NCBI RefSeq assembly: GCF_014635985.1
Contig: NZ_BMDT01000004.1
Span: 1 to 64,000 of the forward strand
Direction: 5' to 3'
Length of the DNA stretch: 64,000 nucleotides
Origin: Enterococcus alcedinis
Lineage (GTDB): Bacteria; Bacillota; Bacilli; Lactobacillales; Enterococcaceae
In this document: positions 49,626 to 57,840 of the stretch, one piece after another
How the letters are laid out: the number at the start of each line of letters is the position of its first letter
Position numbering within the stretch: the first letter of the stretch is position 1
Notes under the pieces: model-generated
What the model was told of the DNA's origin: nothing
Seen by the model: only the letters and a program-made list of their open reading frames with translations
The model's database searches: none
Made by a program: the position numbers and the translations under genes

Positions 49626-50408
49626 TTAATCGGGACTGACTTGAACAATCGTAACACCTTTTTCTTCAATTGCATTTAACGCATCATCATCTGCGTAGAT
49701 ATCGGTAATCAAAATATCAATTTGTGATAAATCAGAAGTGAAAAAATTTGCGACATGTCCAATTTTACGATAGTCAGCAACGAGGATTACTAACTGATTG
49801 GCATTTTCAACCATGACACGATTCACCTTTGCTTCATGGACGTTTTCCGTTCGAACACCACTTTCAGCACTGACTCCTGAACAACCTAAAATCGCAATAT
49901 CAGAACTGATATGTGAGAGGGCTTCGATCGTTAAATCCCCAACGAGCGCTTCTTTAGGATAGCGGATTTCACCACCTGGTAAAATAATCGTTGTATTTGG
50001 GTTCATGTTTTTCGGACTCGCTTTTAAATTGTTGGTTACAATCGTCAAGGGTGTTTCTTTTAAAAAGTTCACTGCTTGCAATGCAGTCGAACTACTATTA
50101 ATGAAGAGAGTCATATTGTCTTTAATATAACTTGCTGCTTTTTTTGAGAGGGCCACTTTAATATTCTCTAAGTTTTGATTTTCTGTTAAACCTTCAAAAT
50201 TTGGCTTATCTATTAGGGATGCACCACCATGGACTCTCACAATGACGCCCATTTCTTCCATAATCATCAAGTCTCTACGAATCGTCATCGGTGATACTTG
50301 AAGTAATTCTGCTAATTCATTCACTGAAACGTCACTTGAAAGATTTCTTTCAAGCAAGTGGATAATTTCCTCTCGTCTTTTTTTTATTGTTAAAGATGTA
50401 TTTTTCAT
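49626..50408 (-). CDS. DeoR-family regulator
   Basis: 260 residues: N-terminal HTH (about 8-60; RREEIIHLLERNLSSDVSVNELAELLQVSPMTIRRDLMIME) and the DeoR sugar-phosphate-binding domain (INSSSTALQAVNFL, LGCSGVSAESG). It is divergent from the ula operon and is most likely its repressor, sensing an L-ascorbate- or L-xylulose-type phosphate, the role of UlaR in E. coli. Confidence 0.88.
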   Translation of the reverse strand: MKNTSLTIKKRREEIIHLLERNLSSDVSVNELAELLQVSPMTIRRDLMIMEEMGVIVRVHGGASLIDKPNFEGLTENQNLENIKVALSKKAASYIKDNMTLFINSSSTALQAVNFLKETPLTIVTNNLKASPKNMNPNTTIILPGGEIRYPKEALVGDLTIEALSHISSDIAILGCSGVSAESGVRTENVHEAKVNRVMVENANQLVILVADYRKIGHVANFFTSDLSQIDILITDIYADDDALNAIEEKGVTIVQVSPD

Positions 50409-50494
50409 TATTCAGCCTCCATATTTTGGATATTAAAGTAATGAGAACGATAAAACATATATTTCACATTAATAATACACTATGAACTCAAACA

Positions 50495-50508
50495 TGTAAA
50501 CGCTTAAG
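50495..50508. promoter_or_regulatory. cre-like site near the DeoR gene
   Basis: TGTAAACGCTTAAG fits the cre consensus except for the last two bases. It lies 86 bases upstream of the DeoR start. Confidence 0.4.
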
Positions 50509-50578
50509 CGAACAAGTTTTGGTTAATGTGTTTGGAAAAAGAGATAAACAAGAAAAATCTAGTGATATTTTGTTTATT

Positions 50579-50618
50579 CGAACATAAATACTATTTATTT
50601 CAATCAAACGAACATAAA
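50579..50618 (+). promoter_or_regulatory. Direct repeats, probable DeoR operator
   Basis: CGAACATAAA occurs at 50579-50588 and again at 50609-50618, exactly 30 bases apart (about three helical turns), just upstream of the -35 box; a related GCGAACAAG lies at 50508-50516. DeoR-type repressors of Firmicutes often bind spaced copies of such CGAACA repeats. Confidence 0.55.
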
Positions 50619-50624
50619 ATGGTG

Positions 50625-50653
50625 TTGAAAGCGATAACATTCGATTGTAAGAT
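50625..50653 (+). promoter_or_regulatory. Promoter of the ula operon
   Basis: TTGAAA and TAAGAT with a 17-base spacer. Confidence 0.7.
50626..50639 (+). promoter_or_regulatory. Consensus cre site over the ula -35 box
   Basis: TGAAAGCGATAACA fits every position of TGWAANCGNTNWCA and covers the -35 hexamer, so CcpA should repress the operon when a preferred sugar is present. Confidence 0.8.
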
Positions 50654-50697
50654 GAAATCAAGCAAAAGATAGAAACGATAACGAAGGAGTGGTTTAC

Positions 50698-51762
50698 TTG
50701 AAGAATATTAATGAAGTAACAAAGGATAAATGGTTAGCAGCAACGTTTCCAGAGTGGGGAACTTGGTTAACGGAAGAAATTGAAGCAAAAGAAGTCGCTG
50801 AAGGATCATTTGCCATGTGGTGGTTAGGTTGTACAGGAATTTGGTTAAAAACACATGAAGGAACAAACATTGTCATGGATATGTGGAACGGTACGGGAAA
50901 ACAAACCCACGGAAATGGCAAGATGAAAAAGGGACATCAAATGCAACGAATTGGTGGCGTAAGTAATATGCAACCAAACTTAAGAAATGTGCCTTTTGTC
51001 ATCGATCCCTTTGAAGTGCGCAATGTCGACGCCTTAGTAGTCTCGCATATTCATTCTGATCATTTAGATATTGTGACTGCAGCAGCAGTTGCTAAAAATA
51101 GTCCGAAAGCAAAATTCATAGGTCCCAAAGAAGTCGTAAACACATGGATTGAGTGGGGCGTTCCAGCAGAACGAACAATCGTAGTCAAACCAAATGACCG
51201 AGTAACCGTTGGTAGTGTCGAAGTTGTCGCTTTAGAGTCATTTGATCGAACGGCATTAGTAACAATTGACGATGAGAATCAAACATTAGCAGGTACGATG
51301 CCAATTGATATGGATGACATTGCTGTAAACATTTTATTTGAAACAAGTGGTGGAAATCTTTATCATGGAGCAGACTCACATTATTCAGTAATGTTTGCGA
51401 AACACGGAAAAGAGCACGAAATCGATGTCGCTTTGATTAATTATGGTGAAAATCCTCCAGGAATTCAGGATAAAATGACTTCCATTGACGTATTACGGAT
51501 GGCAGAAGCCTTAAAAGCGAAAGTCGTGATTCCAGTTCATCATGATATATGGACGAATTTTATGGCAGATCCAGAAGAAATTGTGACACTGTGGGACTTT
51601 AAAAAAGACCGTCTGCAATATCAATTCAAACCTTTTATTTGGCAAGTAGGTGGCGAATACAATTATCCGCAAGACACGGATCGCATCCGATTTAATTTTA
51701 ATCGCGGATTCCAAGACGTCTTCGAACAAGAAAATGATTTACCTTATCCATCTTTCTTATAG
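50698..51762 (+). CDS. ulaG: L-ascorbate-6-phosphate lactonase
   Basis: 354 residues, the same length as E. coli UlaG. It opens the lactone ring of ascorbate 6-phosphate to 3-keto-L-gulonate 6-phosphate. Close match along its length: [32 protein letters not shown], the metallo-lactamase motif SHIHSDHLD, and [11 protein letters not shown] near the end. The start is TTG 50698, 10 bases after AAGGAG; the in-frame GTG at 50689 is too close. It is first in the operon here, whereas in E. coli ulaG is divergent from ulaA-F. Confidence 0.95.
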   Translation: MKNINEVTKDKWLAATFPEWGTWLTEEIEAKEVAEGSFAMWWLGCTGIWLKTHEGTNIVMDMWNGTGKQTHGNGKMKKGHQMQRIGGVSNMQPNLRNVPFVIDPFEVRNVDALVVSHIHSDHLDIVTAAAVAKNSPKAKFIGPKEVVNTWIEWGVPAERTIVVKPNDRVTVGSVEVVALESFDRTALVTIDDENQTLAGTMPIDMDDIAVNILFETSGGNLYHGADSHYSVMFAKHGKEHEIDVALINYGENPPGIQDKMTSIDVLRMAEALKAKVVIPVHHDIWTNFMADPEEIVTLWDFKKDRLQYQFKPFIWQVGGEYNYPQDTDRIRFNFNRGFQDVFEQENDLPYPSFL

Positions 51763-51804
51763 TCGGATAAGCACGGTTTTGATCGTAAAAAGGAGTGTTT
51801 AAGG

Positions 51805-52272
51805 ATGTTAACTTATTTTGAAAAAAATGATTTAGTCGATTATCCAGTAGAAATGCCAGAAAGTTGGCAAGAAGCCATTCGAATGAGTTGTCAAAAACTA
51901 ATGAATCACAATTATATTACAGATACTTATGTGGATGAGATCATTGAATCGATCATTGAACATGGGCCATACATTGTGATTATCCCGAATGTAGCGATGC
52001 CGCACGCACCTGGGAATCATTCGAGTGTGTTGAAAAGTGGTATCTCATTTACAAAATTTAAAAAACCGGTACTATTTTTTGATGAGAAAGAAAAAGAAGA
52101 GAAACCAGCTGTATTATTCTTTACGATTGCAGCAAAAAATGCAGATGAACATTTAGAGAATATTACAAATTTAATGGAATTATTTTCAGATGAGCAAATG
52201 ATGGATCAACTGATTCATTCAGAAACGATTGAAGATTTCGACAAATTATTAGTCGGAAATACATTGACATAA
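51805..52272 (+). CDS. ulaC: PTS EIIA, ascorbate type
   Basis: 155 residues of the mannitol/fructose-type EIIA fold; phosphorylated His67 is in NVAMPHAPG. It passes phosphate from HPr to the EIIB encoded later in the operon. The ribosome site is AAGGAG with a second AAGG close to the ATG. Confidence 0.9.
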   Translation: MLTYFEKNDLVDYPVEMPESWQEAIRMSCQKLMNHNYITDTYVDEIIESIIEHGPYIVIIPNVAMPHAPGNHSSVLKSGISFTKFKKPVLFFDEKEKEEKPAVLFFTIAAKNADEHLENITNLMELFSDEQMMDQLIHSETIEDFDKLLVGNTLT

Positions 52273-52287
52273 ATGGGGGGATTTAAA

Positions 52288-52926
52288 ATGAGTTTACCAA
52301 ATCTACAAGTCGCATTGGATCACTCGAACGTGGCAGATGCCATTGCAGCAACGGTCGCTGTTGGAAATGAAGTGGATATTATTGAGGCCGGAACCGTTTT
52401 AATGTTAGAAGTTGGTAGTGAAGTGGTCCGTGTGATTCGCGAACTATTTCCAGATAAAATCGTTGTTGCAGATACAAAATGTGCGGATGCTGGAGGAACA
52501 GTTGCCAAAAATTGTGCCAATCGTGGCGCAAACTGGATGACTTGTATTTGTTCAGCGACGGTTGCAACGATGAAAGCAGCAGCTAAAGAAATTGATGAAA
52601 TTCAAGTCGAATTATATGGAAATTGGACTTACGAAGAAGCGCAAACGTGGTTGGATGCTGGTATGACTCAAGCGATTTATCATCAAAGTCGGGATGCTTT
52701 ATTAGCTGGTGAAACGTGGGGCGAAAAAGACTTACAAAAAGTGAGGAAATTAATAGAGATGGGATTCAAAGTCTCGGTAACTGGCGGTTTAACGATTGAA
52801 ACATTGGCACTTTTTAAAGGGATTGATGTTTATACCTTTATTGCAGGCAGGGGCATTACCGAAGCGCCAGATCCAGCAGCAGCAGCGCGAGCATTCAAGC
52901 AAAGAATTGCAGATATATGGGGGTGA
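52288..52926 (+). CDS. ulaD: 3-keto-L-gulonate-6-phosphate decarboxylase
   Basis: 212 residues of the OMP-decarboxylase superfamily: LQVALDHSN, DIIEAGTVLMLEVG, the metal/catalytic VADTKCADAGG, and SVTGGLTIETL. It makes L-xylulose 5-phosphate. The start is ATG 52288 behind GGGGGGA; an in-frame ATG at 52273 overlaps that site. Confidence 0.94.
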   Translation: MSLPNLQVALDHSNVADAIAATVAVGNEVDIIEAGTVLMLEVGSEVVRVIRELFPDKIVVADTKCADAGGTVAKNCANRGANWMTCICSATVATMKAAAKEIDEIQVELYGNWTYEEAQTWLDAGMTQAIYHQSRDALLAGETWGEKDLQKVRKLIEMGFKVSVTGGLTIETLALFKGIDVYTFIAGRGITEAPDPAAAARAFKQRIADIWG

Positions 52927-52932
52927 TCGGAA

Positions 52933-53808
52933 ATGTTGGCTTTAGGGATTTATGAAAAGGCTTTACCGAAAGAAACCTCTTGGTTGACCAAACTAAAAAT
53001 GGCGAAATCGCTGGGCTTTCAATTCGTTGAACTATCAATTGATGAAACAGATGAACGTTTAGCAAGATTAGAATGGTCACCCGATCAAATTGCCAACGTT
53101 CGCCAAGCAATAAGCGAAACCGGTGTCGGAATTTATTCGATTTGTTTAAGCGGGCACCGGCGCTATCCACTTGGATCAGCTGATAAAGCACAACGTGAAA
53201 AGGCACTTGTGATCATGCAGCAAGCTATCGATTTGGCGTCTCAACTAGGCGTTCGAACCATTCAATTAGCAGGATATGATGTTTATTATGAAACAAAGAC
53301 GGTTGCCAGTCGAGAATATTTTGTTGAAAACTTAAGAAAATCGGTAGAAATGGCAGCAAAAAAACAAGTTATGCTAGCCATTGAAATCATGGACGATCCT
53401 TTTATGAACTCCATTACGAAATTCAATCGAATAAAAGCGGAAATCCCTTCTCCTTGGCTACAAGTCTATCCAGACATCGGTAATTTATCTGCTTGGCCAA
53501 TGAACGATGTGAGTTACGAATTAACCCAAGGGATAGCAGCAATGACATCGGTGCATTTAAAAGATACGATTGATGTCTCCACTGATTTTCCTGGAAAATT
53601 CAAAAATGTTCCATTTGGTGAAGGAAACGTCGATTTTTTTGGGAGTCTCAAAGCGTTAAAGCGACTGAATTATTGTGGTACTTTTTTAATCGAAATGTGG
53701 AGTGAAACAAGTGAGCAACCCATCGAAGAAATCAAAAAAGCGCGTGAATTTTTAATTCCGATATTTGAGGAGGCTGGTTATGAAACACGTTCAATCAATC
53801 ATTGCTGA
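52933..53808 (+). CDS. ulaE: L-xylulose-5-phosphate 3-epimerase
   Basis: 291 residues of the UlaE/SgbU TIM-barrel family: LGIYEKALP, FVELSIDETDERLARLEWS, GIYSICLSGHRRYPLGS, IEIMDDPFMNS, and VHLKDT. It converts L-xylulose 5-phosphate to L-ribulose 5-phosphate. The 3' end overlaps ulaF by 29 bases. Confidence 0.94.
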   Translation: MLALGIYEKALPKETSWLTKLKMAKSLGFQFVELSIDETDERLARLEWSPDQIANVRQAISETGVGIYSICLSGHRRYPLGSADKAQREKALVIMQQAIDLASQLGVRTIQLAGYDVYYETKTVASREYFVENLRKSVEMAAKKQVMLAIEIMDDPFMNSITKFNRIKAEIPSPWLQVYPDIGNLSAWPMNDVSYELTQGIAAMTSVHLKDTIDVSTDFPGKFKNVPFGEGNVDFFGSLKALKRLNYCGTFLIEMWSETSEQPIEEIKKAREFLIPIFEEAGYETRSINHC

Positions 53809-54496
53809 GATGAAAGACCGAGTTTTTTCGGCGAATTTACAACTTCCTAAATGGGGGCTCGTGCAATTAACGTGGGGAAATGTAAGCGAAATCAATCGAG
53901 AACAAGGCATTATTGTCATTAAACCGAGTGGTGTCAGTTATACTGAAATGACTGTCGAACAAATGGTCGTGGTCAACTTGAAGGGGGATCCAATAGAAAA
54001 AAATAGCTTGAATCCTTCATCCGATCTTCCGACCCATTTGGAATTGTATCGTTCTTTTCCAACAATCAAATCGGTGGTGCATACGCATAGTAAACATGCC
54101 GTCTCTTGGGCTCAAGCAGGTAGAAGTCTTCCATCTTATGGGACGACGCATGCGGATGCTTTTTATGGAGAAGTTCCAATCACACGGCAACTAACTAAAG
54201 AAGAAGTACAAGATAATTATGAATTAGCTACGGGAAAGGTGATTGTTGAAACATTTGAAACACAATCACTCGACCCGATGAGTGTACCAGGTGTTTTGGT
54301 TAACGGACATGGACCCTTTACTTGGGGGGCATCGGTCGAAAAGGCCATTGAAAATAGTCTAATCTTAGATGAAATCTGTTCAATGGGCTTGATGACTGAA
54401 AGCATTCAAAAAAAGGAAAATACATTACCAAAATATATCTTAGATAAACATTATTTCCGCAAACATGGTGCGACAGCTTATTATGGGCAAGGTTAA
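53780..54496 (+). CDS. ulaF: L-ribulose-5-phosphate 4-epimerase
   Basis: 238 residues of the AraD/UlaF class II aldolase-like family: LTWGNVSE, KPSGVSY, VHTHSKHAVSWAQAG with the zinc histidines, YGTTHADAFYG, and VNGHGPFTWG. It gives D-xylulose 5-phosphate for the pentose-phosphate or phosphoketolase route. The start is ATG 53780 with GAGGAGG upstream inside ulaE. Confidence 0.94.
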   Translation: MKHVQSIIAEMKDRVFSANLQLPKWGLVQLTWGNVSEINREQGIIVIKPSGVSYTEMTVEQMVVVNLKGDPIEKNSLNPSSDLPTHLELYRSFPTIKSVVHTHSKHAVSWAQAGRSLPSYGTTHADAFYGEVPITRQLTKEEVQDNYELATGKVIVETFETQSLDPMSVPGVLVNGHGPFTWGASVEKAIENSLILDEICSMGLMTESIQKKENTLPKYILDKHYFRKHGATAYYGQG

Positions 54497-54528
54497 AAAA
54501 AGACTGTATAAGAAAGTGAGTGAAAAAG

Positions 54529-55938
54529 ATGGCATTTATTATTGAAGTGTTTACTAGCTTGTTTAACAATATTATCGCCAAGCCAGAATTCTTCTTGGCA
54601 ATATTGGTTTTTGTTGGTTATGTCTTGTTGAAAAAAAGCTTTTTGGAATCCTTATCGGGTGCATTAAAGGCTGCGATTGGTTATATGATTTTACAAACGG
54701 GTTCGTCTGGGATGGTTCAAGGCTTTAACCCCATGTTGAATGGTTTATTAGCAAAGTTCAACTTAAGTGCAGCGGTCATTGATTCTAACTTTGGATTTGC
54801 CGCTGCGAATGAAGCAATTGTCGCAATTGGCGAGTCGTTATCTTCAACAATGTTTGTTCTATTGATTGGATTTACGGTTAATATTTTACTCGTATTATTT
54901 AAAAATATCACGAAAGTTCGGACACTTTACACAACTGGACATATCATGGTCAAACAGGCGGGCTTCATTACGTGGATGGTTTTCTTTGCCTTACCGGAAT
55001 TTCGTAATGCAACAGGAATAATGATTATTGGGATTTTAATTGGTCTTTATTGGGCAGTCTTTTCTAATTTAACCGTTGAAGCGACTCAAAATTTAACGGG
55101 TGGTGAGCGTGTCTTTGCCGTTGGACATGCCCAAATGGCAGGGATTTGGTTAACCGATAAAATTGCCCATTTATTTGGAAAAGAAGAAGATGACATTGAT
55201 AGTATTAAATTATCTAAAAACTTTAAAGTGTTATCGGATAATATTTTTGGGACGTCTATTGTGATGCTGATCATGTTTGGGACATTACTGGTTGTACTTG
55301 GTCCAGAAACAATGGCGGAATTTGATCCAGGATACAATCCGAGTTTAGCGTTTATTAGTTATATAATTACAAAAAGTTTAAGTTTCGTCGTAAACTTTAT
55401 TATTTTACAAACTGGTGTTAGAATGTTTGTTACAGAAATTACCGAATCATTTAATGGGATTTCGGATCGCTTACTAAAAGGTGCCATTCCAGCGGTAGAC
55501 TGTGCAGCAACCTTTGGCTTTGCTTCATCAAACACTGTGATTATCGGATTTTTATTCGGTTTCCTAGGTCAATTGTTAGCAATTGGTGCTTTAGTCTTAT
55601 TTGGTTCACCAATCTTGATTATTTCAGGTTTTGTACCGTTATTTTTTGACAACTCAACTTTGGCAATTTATGCCAATAAACGAGGCGGTCGCAAAGCAGC
55701 GATGATTATTCCCTTTTTCTCAGGTATCGTGCAAGTATTATTAGGTGCGGTCGGTGTGGTGATGTTTGGGTTAGCTGATCTAGGTGGTTGGTATGGAAAC
55801 TTGGATGTTTCAACCGTATGGTTAGCTTTTGGAGCCTTAATGAAACAGTTTTCTGTTGTCGGTATTGGACTCGTGGTTATTTTTATGTTGGTTATTCCAC
55901 AATTACAATATACGCGAAATAAAGAAGGTTACTTCTAA
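54529..55938 (+). CDS. ulaA: PTS EIIC, ascorbate-type (UlaA family)
   Basis: 469 residues, about eleven hydrophobic segments. The family signatures are present: LKAAIGYMILQTGSSGMVQGFNPMLNGL, GHIMVKQAG, VPLFFDNSTLAIYANKRGGRKAA. It is the membrane channel that imports and phosphorylates the substrate with EIIA and EIIB. The ATG at 54529 is preceded by GAAAGTGAG; an in-frame GTG at 54520 is possible. UlaA-family members other than E. coli's include transporters of unproven specificity, so ascorbate is assigned mainly from the enzymes around it. Confidence 0.92.
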   Translation: MAFIIEVFTSLFNNIIAKPEFFLAILVFVGYVLLKKSFLESLSGALKAAIGYMILQTGSSGMVQGFNPMLNGLLAKFNLSAAVIDSNFGFAAANEAIVAIGESLSSTMFVLLIGFTVNILLVLFKNITKVRTLYTTGHIMVKQAGFITWMVFFALPEFRNATGIMIIGILIGLYWAVFSNLTVEATQNLTGGERVFAVGHAQMAGIWLTDKIAHLFGKEEDDIDSIKLSKNFKVLSDNIFGTSIVMLIMFGTLLVVLGPETMAEFDPGYNPSLAFISYIITKSLSFVVNFIILQTGVRMFVTEITESFNGISDRLLKGAIPAVDCAATFGFASSNTVIIGFLFGFLGQLLAIGALVLFGSPILIISGFVPLFFDNSTLAIYANKRGGRKAAMIIPFFSGIVQVLLGAVGVVMFGLADLGGWYGNLDVSTVWLAFGALMKQFSVVGIGLVVIFMLVIPQLQYTRNKEGYF

Positions 55939-55953
55939 AAAGGAGAGAGTCAT

Positions 55954-56238
55954 ATGTATAAAGTTTTAGCATCTTGTGGCGCTGGGATTGGTTCCAGTAT
56001 GATTATTAAAAAGAAAATTAAAGAGGTTTTTACTGAATTAGGTTATGAGGTTGAAATTACACACGAAAGTTTAGGGACGGCGAAAAGCAAAGCAAAAGAA
56101 TTTGATATCATCTATACATTAGCTGCGCTCAAAGATAACTTTGAAGATAGTGATGGGTATGAGAAGGTCGTCGGTTTAAAAAATATTATGTCAAATGATG
56201 AAATCAGAGATGCTGCCAAACGAATTCTAGGGATTTAA
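55954..56238 (+). CDS. ulaB: PTS EIIB, ascorbate type
   Basis: 94 residues, the lactose/ascorbate-type EIIB fold with phosphorylated Cys8 in ASCGAGIGSS. It passes phosphate from EIIA to the sugar in EIIC. AAAGGAGAG precedes the ATG. The sulfatase gene begins two bases after its stop. Confidence 0.93.
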   Translation: MYKVLASCGAGIGSSMIIKKKIKEVFTELGYEVEITHESLGTAKSKAKEFDIIYTLAALKDNFEDSDGYEKVVGLKNIMSNDEIRDAAKRILGI

Positions 56239-56240
56239 CG

Positions 56241-57608
56241 ATGAGTCATAACGTTATTTACATTCATAGCCATGATAGTGGTAAATTCGTTAGTCCGTAT
56301 GGTTATCAATTAGACACGCCTCATTTAGAGTCATTTGCTGAAACAGCAACCGTCTTTCACAATGCGTTTGCGGTTGCCCCAACCTGTTCTCCTAGCCGCA
56401 CATCGCTTTTATCAAGTACTTATCCACATGAAAATGGGATGCTGGGATTAGTGAATCGAGGGTTTCTAATGGAAGACTATGATCGTCACTTTATCCGTTG
56501 GTTGAACGAAGCCAATTATGAAACCGCTTTGTGTGGCATTCAACATGAAGCGGCACATTATCATGAATCTGAAAAAGCAACTCAAATCATTGGCTATCAA
56601 AAAAACTTAACGACACCAACAGTACTGGCGGAGTTAAGCGATAAGCGCATTTGGGATATTGAAAATACAGCGAATGCAACAAAATGGCTGGAAGACAGAG
56701 CGCCAGATACGCCATTTTTCTTATCCCTTGGATTTTACTGTACGCATCGACCTTATCCCGTTGTTTTAAATAAAGAATCCGCAAAGCATGGGGTACCAAA
56801 TGGCTTTCCATCAGAAAAAATCATACTCGATGATTTTCAAGAATACAACGAAGGCATTAAGCACGTTGATCAATGTTTTGGTCAAGTTGTCGATCAATTA
56901 AAGCAGTTGGATTTATTGGATAAGACGATCATTATTTTCACGACTGACCACGGAATTGCCTATCCTTTCGGAAAGAATAATTTAACCGATTTAGGATTAG
57001 AAGTGAGTTTGTTGTTGCGTTTACCTGGCCAAAAAGAGCGGCGAGATACGACACAACTTGTCAGTCATTTAGATATTGTACCGACACTCTGTGACTATTT
57101 AGCGATTTCACCGAAGTATCCAGTGAGAGGGCAGTCGTTGCGACCGGTCTTTGAGTCTGACGCCACCATAAATGAGGAACTGTTCTTCGAAATGAATTTT
57201 CATACATCTTATGAACCAGCACGAGCGATTCGAACGAAACGCTATAAGTATATTGAGTATCTTGAAGATTACGAAAAGTATCAGCTATCGAATATTAATG
57301 ATTCGAATGTCAAGAGGTTTTATATTGAACAAGGTTTAACTCAGCAGGTGAAAAAAAGAAAACAATTTTATGATTTACTTTTTGATCCGGATGAAAAAAA
57401 TAACTTAATGGACCATCCAGATTACGCCAAAGTCGTTGCAGAGCTTCAAGAACGATTACAGCAATGGCGGATAGAAACTAACGATTATGATGTTGAGAAA
57501 TTGACGTGGGAAAAGCAATGGGTGGTAAATACCCGTCAAAGCCAGAAACAACGGGGGAATGCAATAACGGATTACATCGAAGGGCATGAACCGAATCGAT
57601 TGAAGTGA
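56241..57608 (+). CDS. Cytoplasmic sulfatase ending the ula operon
   Basis: 455 residues of the sulfatase superfamily. The formylglycine motif CSPSR starts at Cys49, and FTTDHG carries the second metal site (Asp, His); the first metal position is IHSHDSGK. No signal peptide or anchor, so it acts inside the cell. It begins two bases after the EIIB stop with AGGGAT as ribosome site, and is followed by a terminator, so it belongs to the ula transcript. It needs a maturase: the anSME at 23.9 kb is the only one in the window. The likely substrate is a sulfated compound taken up or made by this pathway; ascorbate 2-sulfate (or its 6-phosphate) is a guess. The enzyme could also serve another sulfated sugar carried by the same PTS. 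Confidence 0.88.
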   Translation: MSHNVIYIHSHDSGKFVSPYGYQLDTPHLESFAETATVFHNAFAVAPTCSPSRTSLLSSTYPHENGMLGLVNRGFLMEDYDRHFIRWLNEANYETALCGIQHEAAHYHESEKATQIIGYQKNLTTPTVLAELSDKRIWDIENTANATKWLEDRAPDTPFFLSLGFYCTHRPYPVVLNKESAKHGVPNGFPSEKIILDDFQEYNEGIKHVDQCFGQVVDQLKQLDLLDKTIIIFTTDHGIAYPFGKNNLTDLGLEVSLLLRLPGQKERRDTTQLVSHLDIVPTLCDYLAISPKYPVRGQSLRPVFESDATINEELFFEMNFHTSYEPARAIRTKRYKYIEYLEDYEKYQLSNINDSNVKRFYIEQGLTQQVKKRKQFYDLLFDPDEKNNLMDHPDYAKVVAELQERLQQWRIETNDYDVEKLTWEKQWVVNTRQSQKQRGNAITDYIEGHEPNRLK

Positions 57609-57627
57609 ATAACAACCAGTGAATAAG

Positions 57628-57660
57628 AAGGATTTAGACGAAAAGTCTGAATCCTTTTTA
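57628..57660 (+). terminator. Terminator of the ula operon
   Basis: AAGGATTTAGAC pairs with GTCTGAATCCTT (one wobble), then T. It lies 19 bases after the sulfatase stop. Confidence 0.9.
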
Positions 57661-57840
57661 ATTGTCCAAGCATAAAAATGGCAAGCGTACTAGGGATGCT
57701 TAGCCTCGTAAATTCGGTGATAAAATGAGAAAACACCGTTATTCGTGTAATTTTCAGAAAATCGTGTTAAACTGTTAAAGCGAAAATAATATATAATCTA
57801 CGGCTGTCTGCCGGGATTAATTGAAGGATGTTATCATTAA

